Part shown: in pieces, positions 43,584 to 55,900 of the stretch
Layout: each line of letters begins with the position of its first letter
Numbering within the stretch: position 1 is the first letter of the stretch
NCBI GenBank assembly: GCA_027924645.1
Contig: BSBN01000242.1
Span: 3,968,001 to 4,032,000, forward strand
Direction of reading: 5' to 3'
DNA: 64,000 nucleotides
Source: Cunninghamia lanceolata
Taxonomy: Eukaryota; Streptophyta; Pinopsida; Cupressales; Cupressaceae
Made by a program: the position numbers and the translations under genes
The notes under the pieces: model-generated
What the model saw: only the letters and a program-made list of their open reading frames with translations
Databases searched by the model: none
What the model was told of the DNA's origin: nothing

Positions 43584-45841
43584 TTAGCTGAAAAAAGGAA
43601 CCTAGGTAAGAATGACTAAAGGGTTGACTACCCTAGATTAGAAAGGGGTGGGATAGAATAGAAGTAGATAGGAGTTTGGGGGATATGGTCTAGAAGAACT
43701 GACAAGTGATGTGTTTATGGATGCAGAGGATTATGCCACCACTGATGTCGCGAGAGCGACACCACCCGATAGCACATGAGGTAGCACAGTTGACATGGGA
43801 GGAGGACACATTCTTGGAGCATGCGAGACTATGGCATGTTACACACTTGACACACATTAGGGTGAATCTCGCCCTAGTGACAGCAGTGGTAGAGAGATAT
43901 CACAGCAAGACCTCGTCATTTCACTTTTCGACAGGGGAGGCCACAGTGACATTGGAGGATGTGTATCACATCCTTAGGATTCGGATTGACAGGGAGAGAG
44001 TGGATTTTGACCTAGTGCGGGGCAAGGCAGGCTTGGTGGAGGTCTTCTGCATAGATGACCTTTGGATAGACGATGGAGAGATTCGATGGGCAGACATCCC
44101 GAGACTCTGTGACAGGATCAGATGGATAGTGGCATCACTGATTGGTGGCTTCTTGTGTCCGGACAGGAGCTCCAGAGGTTTATCCGTTGGATGGGGCACA
44201 GTACTATCTGGGATGTTCACACATGGTAGACAGTATGCATGGGGCCCATGTGTGTTGGGACAGTTATACCGAGACATGCATCACTGCGTGTACAGGAGAG
44301 GTAGGAGTCTCTCAACAGGGGTGACACTTCTACAGGTGTGGGCGTGGGAGCATATCCCCGTGATCAGACCCATGACATAGCACCAGCGAGGGAGGGGAGA
44401 GCCTTATGCGTTCCTGTACGAGGGAGTGATTACCCATAGGAGGCTGGGATCTGTTAGCCACTGGAGGCGACAGATCGACGAGATGGACCTTTTTGTTTGG
44501 AGGCCATGGCTACTTTGTGAGGAGTGGGAGAATGAGCATGAGCAGCTGATGTACTACAGACAGGCTCGGTATCTGTTCGGGAGATGGACAGACACGATTG
44601 AGAGATACCTGCTAGAGTGGGTATTGAGACAGTTTGGATTGCCACAGGGGTTACCAGTAGGGGAGGCTACACATTCCAGGACACGGCGGGAGGTTGGAGA
44701 CTGGGATGCAGAGATTCCAATGGTGACAGCATTAGCAGAGGTGCGGGGACTTGTCCCCGTGAGATGGGATTGGGATACAGGATTGGCTGATCCAGGGACA
44801 CTGCTCGAGTATGATATATATTGGTAGACTCACAGGCTAGTGCAGCTGACAACACCAGGGGTGGCAGGGGTAGTGGGGGAGGTATTGGTCCCAGGTGTAG
44901 AGGCTAGGATTAGACGCCAAGCTAGAGCGGCCAGACAGTAGGCAGTGGGAGAGGGCGGCGGCCAGCAGGCAGTGGGAGAGGGTAGCGGCCAGCAGGCAAA
45001 GGTGGAGATGGTGGAGGTAGAGGACCCGATCGTAGAGACTGATTTACAGAGGGTCGAGTGGCTGCTATAGGAGGAGATAGCCCGGAGGACTCGATTAGAG
45101 CTTTGGATGGTACGGTTGAGGAGGGACAGGGATGCAGCACAAGCTGAGGCGCGACAGGCTGAGGCAATAGTCCAGGCACAGACACAGGTAGCGTCAACAG
45201 TACAAACAATCCTGGCACATGCACAGGCATAGCTATAGGTCCAGGCACAAGCACAGGCATAGGCATAGATGTAGCCACTAGCTGTACCAGCAGTAGATGA
45301 TAGGCAGCTAGTCCAGGTGACGAGGTAGAGAGACACAGAGGCATAGCTACGGCTTACAGCAAAGGCCACACTCTTCAAAGTGAGGCGGGAGAGAGATGAG
45401 GCACGCCGTGCATTGGGTGCGGATCAGAGGACCCTATATAGTGAGCTCATCCGGGTGCAGGGGGAGCTAGTATCAGCCGGCAGAGAGGCCGAGTATTACA
45501 GGGGTCTGTATGCGGGTGTGGTGCCAGTAGCTTAGCAGGCACCGAGTTACAGAGACAGGAGCAGATCTGGGGCATCCAGATCCTGTAAGATAGGGCAGTC
45601 AGTGTCCTCAGTTAGAGGACCATTTTTGCCACCAGGGGGAGGAGGAGGACCAGCAGGGGGACCCCCACCGAGCACAGGGGGGATAGGGACCACAGCAGGA
45701 GGGGAGCTCTACCCACTAGAGCACATACATTTGTATATTTGTATCATATTTGTACCATACTTGTATCATTTTGGACAGATGCCTGCGTGCATCCTGATGT
45801 ATATTTTGCGGGCTCTTGATAGCCTTGATGTACTATATTGA

Positions 45842-47937
45842 TGTATTTTTGGACTATTGATGTTGACACCGACATTTTGTATTATGATGACCTATATATG
45901 AGATATATGATGATCTATTCAGCTCATTGTTGTTCATGCTTTTGTGTATGCATTCCTTGATGTCATGGATGTGATGCTATGTATGTATGATTATGGATTC
46001 ATGTGATGACATACGTTGCTTATATGATGATAGAGATGCACGATGATATGGATGTATGATGACATATATGTGATGACTAGTGATATCTGACATGTGGGTT
46101 TTGTAGATATACACCAGAGAGAAGAAACAAGAGAAGATGGAGGATAGAGACTGTTGATTGATCATTGCAATGAAAACAATATATAAAGGTTGTGGGAATG
46201 GGTGAAAGATGAGCTTGTTACATTGGTTTTGCAATTTGTGTATAAAGAGCAATCCTTATTTTTGATATAGCACGTGGATAGTGTGCCACCAAGGTATAAA
46301 AGACCAAGGTGCAGTAATATCCGAGTGCGTAGACGTTGACTCTGCAAGCAAGCGGTTTGAACTTAGATCCCCTTAGACATAATATAACCTTGTAGGTATA
46401 TGTGAATGAGCCATAGTCTTGAACATAAAATAAACTTCAATACATGTAAAGGCAAGAAGAATATTAATATGTAAGATGCTAGGTCGTAACACACACAAGA
46501 TAAATATAATGCTAAGAAAGATACTGAAGATCATTCCTCAAACACGGCACACAAAAGAAATGACTATGCCCCCAATCCATACTGCATCGTAACAAACCAA
46601 GATTATAGATAAATCAAGTTAGCTTTGAATATGTAATGGATAAAGGAACAGAAGATAAACCATAAAAGTGAATTGACTGACTTACAAAGTAAACATACAG
46701 CCAACATATTCTCTTGCCAAAGAGGTTGCTCAGGATAGATTGGATAGGAAAGATAACAGCCTTATCATAGGAAATCTGTGTCTGTTAAAGGGGGCTATCT
46801 ACCTAAAAAGACAATGTCTTGCTGCGGGAGATGCCACATGTCGTAGGAGACGCGTGTGTTGGTCTCGACAATGGAACACTCTGCAGAAGACAAGCTTGTT
46901 GATTTGGTGCTTTAGTTAAGCCAGACTTAGCTGATGTTGGCAATCGGAACAATAGGATAGTAGATGACTCTGGAAGAAAGCTACTTCACTTCAGGTTTGT
47001 GAAGGACTTTCACTTTGAAAGGATGCGCTAGCTTGCTGCTTGAGTTAGTCAAGTTGAGGCAAATGGATTTTGAAACATGGAAGACTAGAAAGGTGACAGT
47101 GTTTGATGGATTGAAACAGGTGGAGAATGATGAATCGTATGTGCCTGAGTACTAGATACATCCTTTGTATTCCAGACTGCCTACATACCCTGTATCCACA
47201 GGATCAAGGCACATTACGAAGAAAGATGAAAGTGATAAATATGTAGTTCTAGATAAAGTGATGAGATGTGTCGAGGGGAAAGGGGGAGATCTTATGTACC
47301 TGAGTACCAGAAACTTCCTTCATATTCCAGACTGCCTACATACCCATATCCATGGGATCAAGGTACCTTAAGATTGAGAAGAAATGATATGTAGTTCTGG
47401 TTGGAGTGATGATGTAGGAAAAAGTGCACTGAAGAGATAACATCCTTATCGTAGGAGCGATGTGTCCATTAAAGGGTGTTATCTGCAGGAAGGAGAAAGA
47501 TTGATGTGAGTGCGTTGCGAACCATGAACAAGGAACCAATCCTAGACCTAAGTTAAGGAAAGAGTTGCCCCCATTTTGGTAGAGTAATTTGCATAGGTGA
47601 CTGACCAAGAAGACATAGAAAGCTCGACCTAGGACAAGACAGTGTTAACTGTAGACATAGACCAAGACGTGGGATGGCGATGATGGACATTGACAAATTT
47701 CCAAGCTACACTAGATAGGGAGATGGAAATGCAAACAAGGTCAATGGTTTTATTATAGATGGATGGATGAAGCTTGTGAACATGGGCATAGAATGAACAA
47801 GACTCGATAGAAGATAGATGCTGACTCTACACATAGCACCTGTTTGCTAGGTTTTCACTGTGGTACTTATCCAAGGCACCTGTTTACCAGGTTTTCACCA
47901 GAGGACGGATTTTTTTTTTTTTGGAATACTCTGAGGA
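45842..47937. other. Repeat-rich non-coding part of C
   Basis: No ORF supported. Contains ATGAT-rich sequence (45890-46080). A block at 46753-46815 recurs in altered form at 47435-47495 (CCTTATCRTAGG ... TTAAAGGG). A 155-bp tandem duplication lies around 47141-47400 (ATTCCAGACTGCCTACATAC at 47169 and 47324). CACCTGTTTNCYAGGTTTTCAC occurs twice at about 47838-47900, and a T-run at about 47910-47922. Tandem repeats in this position are common in Tat elements. Confidence 0.6.
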
Positions 47938-48410
47938 TCAGGCATAGAACTTCTTGAGATGGACATTGTTAAGTGGCTCATCCAGAGGAATGCCGTTAGG
48001 TGTAGCTAAAGTGTAAGCTCCTGATCCATATGCTGCTATCACAATAAAGGGACCTAACCAGTTTGGCTCAAATTTGCCCTTCTTTTCTTGATCTGCTTGA
48101 TTTCTTTGATTCTCTTTAAGGACAAGATCACCAACTTGAAACCGTCTTTCTTTGATCTTTTTGTTGTAATTACACCATAGGCAGTTTTGATAGACATGGA
48201 GGTGATTAAGCGCTGCAAGGCACCTCTCATCTAGTAGTTCAAGCTCAGCTAATCTGGAAGTGTGATACTCCTCTCCCTTAATCAGGTCCTGCATAGATAC
48301 TCTGAGGGATGGGATCTCGACCTCTATAGGTAGGATGGCTTTAGAGCCATAGACCAAGGCATAAGGTGTGGCACTGGTTAGTGTTCTGATACTAGTACAG
48401 TAGTCCCACC
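47938..48410 (-). pseudogene. Integrase C-terminal relic of C
   Basis: WDYCTSIRTLTSATPYALVYG, then ILPIEVEIPSLRV, FQVGDLVLKENQRNQ, KFEPNWLGPFIVIAAYGSGA, ending NNVHLKKFYA at 47938: the C-terminal module of Tat-type integrase and the end of pol. Upstream it runs directly into the primer site, so all of gag, protease, RT, RNase H and the integrase core were deleted. Confidence 0.85.
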
Positions 48411-48420
48411 GGGCGTGCCA
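48403..48420 (-). promoter_or_regulatory. Primer binding site of C
   Basis: Minus strand TGGCACGCCCGGTGGGAC, three bases from the 5' LTR. The tRNA was not identified. Its last bases (TGGGAC) also read as integrase Trp-Asp, so the deletion joint lies here. Confidence 0.6.
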
Positions 48421-48423
48421 GAA

Positions 48424-49622
48424 TGTGTATGAGGAAAATTGACTATGATAAACTAACAAAATCAAAAACCAATAACATAAAGAGAACCGATCTAAATAAA
48501 AGCCATTACTAATAAATCAATAAAACATGAAAGCTTTTACCGAGATTTGTATTGTTCCCTTTGGATGAATGTGGATTGCTCAATAGTGCTGCGAAACCAT
48601 GGTTGCAACAAGCAAGTAAAGTGCTCAAAGATCAATGTCAAAAGATCGTAAGAGTGCTCAAGAAGATCAATATCAAGAGATCGTAAAGTTGCTCAATCGA
48701 TGCGATGTATGCTCAAAGCGCTTTTAAGTATGCCTGAGAATAAGTGATCAAAGAGAGAGAGGCTTAATGAAGGAGATGAGGGGGGTTTATATAGGTTTCA
48801 ATAAAGATCAATCAACGGTCCAGATAACTCAGAAGAATCAACAGAGGAGAACAGTTGAGGAACGTGCAACGAATAAGAAGAAGCCAAGTGTCTTGCTTTC
48901 TTTTGCATGAGAGGAGTTATCAAGAATAGAAGAATGAGTTGACTGAAGAGATAAATCAATTAAAAGAATAAAATAATCAGTTAAGTGATTTAAAACAAGA
49001 AGAAGGGATTTGCATGAGAATAAGAAGATATTTTGCTTTATTAAATATTAGAAATATTTAATTGCATGAGCAAGAAAGCTTGAGTTATATTAGAGATAAC
49101 TCAATTTAGAAGAAAAAACAATTTAAATAAATATTTGATTTATTTAAATTTAAAGAAGATATTATTGGAAGAAGTAATTAAATAATTAGAATTTTTTAAT
49201 TTAGAAGATTTGAAATCAAATTAAATAAATAAATTTATTTAATTGTTGTGCATGATTTTGGAAGAATGATTTTGATTTAATTAAATAATGTAAATTATTT
49301 AATCATAGATAAGAGGGAATTTGTGATGAATTAATTAAATAATTGGATTTATCTAATTAATGTGGACTTGATTTTTGGAAAGAGGATAATGATTTAATTA
49401 AATAATTAAAATTATTTAATTGTGGAAGAATAACAGAGGAATTTAATTTAATTAATTAAATAAAGAGAATTTATTTAATTAATGTCGCAAGTATGTGATT
49501 TAGAAGAATTTGGTGAAATTAATTAAATAATTAGATTATTTAATTAACGTTGAAATGCAGGTGATTAGACAAATGACGAAATGCAAGTAGTGCGATGACA
49601 CAGTCATTTTAGGGTGTCTACA
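48424..49622 (-). repeat. 5' LTR of C
   Basis: 1199 bases, TGTGTATGAGG...GTCTACA. Few differences from 41477-42683, mainly the (GA)n length. Confidence 0.9.
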
Positions 49623-49627
49623 ATTTC
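49623..49627. repeat. Target-site duplication ATTTC (right of C)
   Basis: Partner of 41472-41476. Confidence 0.8.
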
Positions 49628-50287
49628 CACCCTTGAAACTCCATTAGTTGCTTTGTTGGTAATTGATATCCTTTCTCCCCTTGGTCTTCTGGTGAAAGTC
49701 CTTGAATAATTTTGGCAAACCTTACAAATTGACTCAAAAGCTAGCTAAGAAATATCACCTTGCCCAATGAGATTCAGGGTGTCCATGCAATCATCCTTAA
49801 CTCCTCTTAAGAAGACCAGTTTTAATGATTCTTCAGATAATCTATTTTGGGGGTTTTTCTTTAGAGCAAACTGGAATCTTTCAACATAGTCTTCTAGTGG
49901 CTCCTCCTTTTATGACATCCTGAAGATGTCATCTCTCCTCTTGTCATGTCCTTGACAGTAATCTTGGTATTTCTCCAAGAATTTCTCCTTCATTGTATCC
50001 CAGTCTGGAATGACATCTTTTCCCAATCCCATAAACCATCTCAAGGCTACATCCTTGAGAGTGGCAGGAAAGAGTTTCATCTTGTGAGCATCTGAGGTGT
50101 AGTCATAGCTCCTACACAAGATATCAAACTCAAACAAAAATGTATCTGGGTCCTCTGTCACCAAGCCATAGAAGACTGGTAATGCTGATGGTGGAATATT
50201 TTTTAGCATTGTAGCCCTCTCTTGATTAGTGATAGGGAACTCAAACATTGCTTGCTTTGGTGGATCCTCCACCATAGCATCTGCCAT
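49628..50287 (-). pseudogene. Gag N-terminal part of H
   Basis: Starts at ATG 50287 (MADAMVEDPPKQAMFEFP). Typical gag helices: DPDTFLFEFDILCRSYDY, LKDVALRWFMGL, DWDTMKEKFLEKY. Stop TAA at 49910, then the frame continues with LEDYVERFQFAL. Broken by element C at 49627. Confidence 0.8.
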
Positions 50288-50614
50288 GGTTCTGAGGGTC
50301 CCTTCTGTGGTTGTGGAAGAAGCTGATGGAGATGTAGAAGGTGTTGTGAGAGGAAGCTCCTCTTCTTCAGTACTTTCTACTGTATAGTTGATAAAGTCAG
50401 TTGTATCTTCTATATCCTGATAATTTGAAGGGAGGAATCTACCTCGATGTCTCTCTGCCTCGACATACAGTAAATTTGGCTTTATATTCCAACGGTCGTG
50501 CCTAATGTTAGTATAATTCTGGTATTTCCAGAAAAGTGAATCTATTAACCCTAATGCTGGAATCGAAGTTTAAACTATGAAAGCATGTAAAATGAGCCTA
50601 TGAAGGTAGCACCA
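50288..50614 (-). other. 5' leader of H
   Basis: Non-coding leader between primer site and gag; nothing else recognised. Confidence 0.5.
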
Positions 50615-50632
50615 TCCCCGAAAACGGTGCCA
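50615..50632 (-). promoter_or_regulatory. Primer binding site of H, tRNA-Asp-like
   Basis: Minus strand TGGCACCGTTTTCGGGGA, close to the tRNA-Asp complement used by Athila elements (TGGCGCCGTTGCCGGGGA). Confidence 0.75.
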
Positions 50633-50636
50633 AAAA

Positions 50637-52021
50637 TATAAAGGAAAACTAATGTGTTGTAGACTTAGCATAATTCAGGGGTAAACCTATTTGGACAATC
50701 CACTCTATCATTGCATGCCTACATTAAATTATCAACCAAGGAGCGTAAGATTATGATGGCACTGCACTGTATGTTCTTTTAGGGCTCATATTCTTCCTAG
50801 AATATCTTATCCAAACCTATTTAGGCTATTCTACTCTACTAAAATTCACAGAAATGCAAGAACAGTAAAAATAGTTACAGAATCTAGTGGCTACGGGTCC
50901 CTGTAGCATAAGCTGTAGATGACTTTTATCAATAGGAACTTACAGAATTAACCCAAAACATCCAAAATAATAAGAGAACTAGAGCTAACCTCTGGAGGAC
51001 TTAAAGTTGATAAAGCATGCAATTGTTCATGAACCATACAACTTGTAATTCAACAATCAAAGTATTCTAATTGACTTGTAATGTATTTATAACTTAATAG
51101 AAAACAAACTTAACAAGAATGCATAAAGGAATGGGAAAATAAATGAAGTGATGATTAGTACCTTGACTAGCTAGCTCAGGGGACTGACTCATTTAACTAA
51201 AAATTAAATCTAATTTAGATACTCATGCATCTTCATGACACACAGTTCCATTCATTTCAAATCATAAATAGAATTTTTTTAGATTGTATTCAATAATAAC
51301 ATTCCTCAATAAAACATGTCTGGATCTTCCAATATTGAAAAACAGAGTAACAACTGAGTATCTAGGAAATAAAGTAACTAACTTGATATCTAACTCATCC
51401 CTCCTAACTTATATAGAAATGGGAGAGTTTTGTGCAACTACCAACTAACTTCAACCATCAATCCTTTCCTAGATACTAGGATATAGGTTTGAGATTGATT
51501 TATTAATCTCGCTTAACAGAGGAAAGAGAGTCCTATTCAAATAAGAATTCTTATGCAATGGATCTCATGAAGAACACTACATTTGAAACAAGTCTTCTTC
51601 TTCTGCATTTATTTCTATCTATGATGGTTCACATTCATCCTCCAGCTACCTGCACGTTCAGCGTCCTAACTTCACTTCCTTTAATTCTCCTATCTACAAC
51701 TTCGCTGCAAATGCTCATTTCCTTGATGACGTGTTCTTGCTGCACAAGGGGTTAATTCACAAAACATATGCACACAAATAACCTTCATGACTAAACCGTA
51801 GGATTCCATTTATATTACATGCATACTCATATTCAAACCATTCAATTGATAATATCATCACCATATTCCATATTAATAACAGGGATTCAAAGTCTTGCAA
51901 AGTATATAAAAAGATAGCATATAATGATGGTGATGTTGGTAAAGTGTATGGAGGATCATATGGAAAAGTTCTAAAAACATATAAAAACAACATAAAAAGA
52001 GGACAATATTTCAACCCATCT
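50637..52021 (-). repeat. 5' LTR of H
   Basis: 1385 bases. The inner end is TATAAAGG (from TGTAAAGG) and the outer end CCCATCT (from CCCATCA); both are point changes at LTR borders. Confidence 0.9.
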
Positions 52022-52026
52022 GAAGG
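52022..52026. repeat. Target-site duplication GAAGG (right of H)
   Basis: Partner of 31952-31956. Confidence 0.9.
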
Positions 52027-52660
52027 ACTGTCATGTCTTCACTTCCTGAGTGATCTTCAAGAGTGTTGTAAATTAGCATATTCACCATTCTCACAGGCTA
52101 ATTCAGGTGATTAGGGAATGATCTTGAGTTGAGCCTAGTGAGGAGTTAGAGTTATTTCTATGGCTCAATTTATTTCTACTTGATATATTTTACTAGGCAC
52201 TGGCGATTGATTTAAATGTAATCTTTAATTATATTTTTTGTTATTAAAGTCCTAGTAAAATTACTTTACCTTGGGAGTTGTGCCTCAATGTATTATTTTA
52301 TTTTAGAAGGTTGTAACTTAAAAAGTGGCCACGAAGGGTTTATGAATCATGGAGTTGAGCGCCTAGAAAGAGGTGGGCCTCTTACTTGGTGTGGCATTCC
52401 CTTTATAAAGTCAAACATAAAAAAATAAAGTTGATTTCATTTTATTTTTAGCAGTGGACTTTAAAGAAATATTCTTTCTTGTTTTGTGCGCCATGTTTGA
52501 GGAGTATATTTAGAATTTGGAGTTTCATGTTGAGGTTTATGCTATCTTCTATTTTGCTGATATATGCTTAGAATGACCTCTTTTCTCTGGAAATGCTTAT
52601 TCTAGACTTCCAGGGTGATGTTCCCTTGGAATTACAAGTTGTGGTGATGCTCCCATGCCA
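52027..52660 (+). other. Chromovirus G, 3' end beyond H
   Basis: The chromodomain frame resumes at 52027 after removal of H and its duplication, and stops at TGA 52051-52053. This confirms that H sits inside G. The rest is non-coding, probably 3' UTR and LTR of G, but no LTR border could be fixed without a second copy. Confidence 0.65.
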
Positions 52661-52772
52661 TATAGATGGATGAAGTCAAGTAGATTTCATCATAGAGCTT
52701 CAAAGATTGAGTTTGATGTTGTTAGGGTTTGAAATGTTCAATTTGCATGTATATGACAATGAGGTTTTATCA

Positions 52773-52956
52773 GAGATTTTTGGCTTGCATGTTGGTATTT
52801 TGGTGTGCATGTTTGAGGAGTGATGGATTTTGAGGTTGTGTTGCAAATAATCCATCTGGGCATTGGAGATTTTGGCTTGCATGTTGGTATTTTGGTGTGC
52901 ATGTTTGAGGAGTGATGGATTTTGAGGTTGTGTTGCAAATAATCCATCTAGGTATT
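52773..52956. repeat. 92-bp tandem duplication
   Basis: TGGCTTGCATGTTGGTATTT at 52781 and 52873. The two units are nearly identical over 92 bases. Confidence 0.9.
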
Positions 52957-55900
52957 TGAGTTTTGTAGATTTGAGCTATTGGGTGTTGCTGCAATTTTAA
53001 GTTCCAGCTAGGGTTTGACATTGGGTGCTCACAAAAATTAGTTTTGGCATATGGGTATTGATGCAAAGTGGCTGCCATGAGGTTGGAATAACATATGCAC
53101 TTTTGGGTGTTCTTCATTTCATTGTATGATTCCAAAAATTATCAATCTTCCTCCCTTGTCAACTCATAATTTGTAGCAGCGAACTCAAAAATGGAAAAAG
53201 ATGCAAAATATGCATTTGGGTATGTGTTTCCAAGTTTGCAATGTGTTCATTTTTATTCCTAGGTGATTGTTCATCAATTATTTCATGTTTTTATGGTAAA
53301 ATCTTTCTCAAAAACACACATACAATTCTAAAACTAAAACCCCTTCTGCATCTTCTATCTAGTCTGAAAGACCACAATAATAAAATATAAAAACACACTA
53401 AAAAAACAAAAAAAATTACAGCAGAACAGGTCAGCATATTACACACCTGCATCACAGAGACACCTTATAGTGAAAAGGAATCATGTGCTCAAGGTATACA
53501 ACCCCACCCGCATCATGGAGATGCCTTACAATGAAAAGGAGGTATACACAATAGATAAAATACACAACCCCACTCGCATCACAGAGATGTCTTATGGTGA
53601 AAAGGAAGTGTACGCAAACACACTTTGTCAGTGTAAAAGATAATTGATCAGATATCATTATATATGCCCCCACCCAAAGGTGGTTGATACCACTTGCCGG
53701 TATCAATTGCATTAAGGTAGAGTGAAAACACACAAGGGAACAAGAGCTTTTGTAAAGCTCATGCCCCAAAGGTAACATGTGCCATGATCACCAAATGTTC
53801 CCACAAACACATTGACATCGTTTGTTAAAATAATGAACAAGATATAAAGTTTGGTTAGGAAATCTTACTCTAAGATAACAACCAAATGAATTCATAGAAG
53901 CTATACATGTAATTGTATCATATGAGAGACCAAGGCTACACTTTCAGGTTCAGTACCGAGTATAGCCATTGGGCTTATATTGCAGGTATCTCAGAACTAA
54001 GTGTAACAACAAGGTGAGATACAAAACAATCCAAAGTGCATTGAAGCAGATTAAGAGTATTGCAAAAGTTTTCTACAATCGATATCATGACATGAATCAC
54101 AACAAGGAGTGATTCTACTAGCCAAGCGTTGGATATATATATCAACCCCATCTTCATATATGGACTGCATCCATTTTTTCTTTCTTGCTAAAGGGACACA
54201 TGGTCCTTATCAATATTTGTTTGTTTTTCGTCATCCGCTAGCTAGTAGAGCCACTAAAGAATGTAAACAATAAAATGAGAAAAGTGACTTGGGTTTGTAA
54301 CACGAGGAGATGTGATAAGACATCCCCCAAGTGTTATGCCCCCAAGGCACAATACACATTAGTAAAATGGGTGAGAGGAAAGATAGAAGAATAGAGAAAC
54401 ATATAGAAGTGTACAATAGAAGCAGTCTCCTTGTATCCTTGACCTTACTAGAGTGTCAAGGGTCATCCAAAAAGACCTAAACAACATTTAACACAGCACA
54501 GGGGAAAACAACATGACATATGTGATTCTATATATCTAAGAAGAGGCCAAACTTGCAAGCATCTTAGAGAGGTGCTCCATCAAGAGTGGCAAATTATGCG
54601 AGAAGTTCATACCTGATTGATGTTGATTCCCAAGATGGACATACGCTGCTTGCTTCTTAAGACTAGGTATGTTAAAAATATTTTGTTGCTTACAAGGAGG
54701 GGAATCAGTGATATTTCCCACCAAAGAAAGTCTCCTTGCTCTTTTCCTTTCCTTTGCCTTCTTAGTCTGATTTACGAGCCTTTCACGATGAAATGGAATG
54801 CTTCTCATCAACACCACTTTCTCTTGCTTCAAGTGATTACATATAGGCTGTTCTAATTGCATATTTGGTGCATGTTGGTTATCTCCTAATCCATAAAAGG
54901 ATACTAGAGGAGGGACCTCAGCGTAGATATCTTTTCCACATGGGTGAGGTGAATCTTCAGTTGTCAGCTTATCCACTTCTAGCATACCCACTATGCCATG
55001 ATAATCAAGATAGTCATCTTCAATCTCTATTATTGTTACTAATTTTTGTTCACACTAAAATTAGTTAGACCTAAGTGCAATCATTCAAAAGGAATAAAAG
55101 AAAACTTTAAGTTATTGCATTCGTTGAACAATTGTTATCTTGATAGAGCAGAAATGGATTTCAGTTGACAGGATAACCCATCAGTCTAATCAAGAATGAT
55201 GAGTCATCATGACAAGAGAATAAGGTTGCAAGGTATCAATCATTCAAGAAATACAGTTGATTTAACATAGTGTTATCTGTCAGGAGTTATAAGTCAGATT
55301 GGTTATTCACTTAATCACATTTGAAAGAAAGAAATAAAGATATTTGTTTAAACTGTTATTTCATGTCATGTTTTGAACATACATTCAATATCTGTTACTT
55401 TATTCTATGCATTGACTGAAAAAGAAATACACATATACATCAAGTGCATAAGATAGAGTAACTGATTATGTTTAAAAGAAGTGTTCAAATATGTCCCACA
55501 CAAGCCATGGGAGTAACTAGACTAAGCAATGCAGACATGTGAGCTATACATCTGAATGATAAAAGAAATAATATGAACACATGATAAAAGTAAACATCCA
55601 TCATTGCCTGAGCAAGAAGGTTGTTTTGTTGATGCTGGTCTTCAATCTTCATCTTCAGCTCCTATCATCAATTGAACCTGTTAAAAATTGGGGAAAGTCT
55701 TGTTAGAGCTCTGGATGTTTAAAGTTATCATATGCTTTTATCAAGCAGATATATCAACTTATCACATCATGCATTTCATATGAAAGATCATATCAGACAT
55801 GTGCTATAAGTCGACATGTCATAAAGAAGACCAATCAACACCATCAGGTATATCTTTTATGCTAGCTTGTTTGTTCACTGTGCAGGTATAGGAAAAGTAA

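Larger units (their letters stand above)
43036..45841 (+). pseudogene. Antisense PMD gene of Tat element C
   Basis: Exon 1 43036-43110 (25 codons, MPIPVHRHQAELMRTY...). GTAAGT donor at 43111, ATGCAG acceptor at 43721-43726, phase-0 intron of 616 bases. Exon 2 43727-45841 keeps one frame for 705 codons without a single frameshift but with twelve in-frame TAG. Plant mobile domain about 43800-44370 (LALVTAVVERYH, STGEATVTLEDVYHIL, GWGTVLSGMFTHGRQYAWG). Trp-rich block 44426-44827 (DLFVWRPW, YYRQARYLFGRW). Then a long Gln/Ala-rich probable coiled coil and EAEYYRGLY. The tail is Gly/Pro-rich (PPGGGGGPAGGPPPSTGG). It ends at TGA 45839-45841. The role is unknown; the position is that of the antisense extra ORFs of Tat elements. 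Confidence 0.8.
41477..49622 (-). mobile_element. Defective Tat-type element C
   Basis: Minus-oriented: primer site beside the right LTR and polypurine tract AAAGAGGGGCAAAA beside the left LTR. The LTRs (41477-42683 and 48424-49622) are very similar, so C is one of the younger insertions. Of gag-pol only the integrase C-terminus remains (47938-48410). Between it and the 3' LTR lies an antisense PMD gene on the plus strand (43036-45841), then repeat-rich sequence. C cannot move without help. Confidence 0.85.
31957..52021 (-). mobile_element. Athila-type Ty3/gypsy element H
   Basis: Minus-oriented, LTRs 31957-33340 and 50637-52021, flanked by GAAGG. Order from the 5' LTR: primer site like tRNA-Asp (TGGCACCGTT...), gag, protease, RT, RNase H, integrase, and then an extra ORF before the 3' LTR. 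The primer, the missing chromodomain and the extra downstream ORF point to the Athila lineage. Element C splits gag (41477-49622). Confidence 0.85.

Noticed and set aside
44830..45378. 182-codon and 140-codon minus-strand ORFs, Ala/Ser/Pro-rich
   Set aside because: Shadow frames of the GC-rich, repeat-containing PMD gene on the plus strand; composition only reflects the CAG/GCA tracts.
44378..45535. TAG reassigned or suppressed to Gln
   Set aside because: Neighbouring elements use the standard code and also contain TAA, TGA and frameshift lesions; CHG deamination is a simpler cause.
54536..54991. 151-codon minus-strand ORF with a basic patch
   Set aside because: No recognisable domain and no flanking signals; kept only as a remark in the spacer entry.
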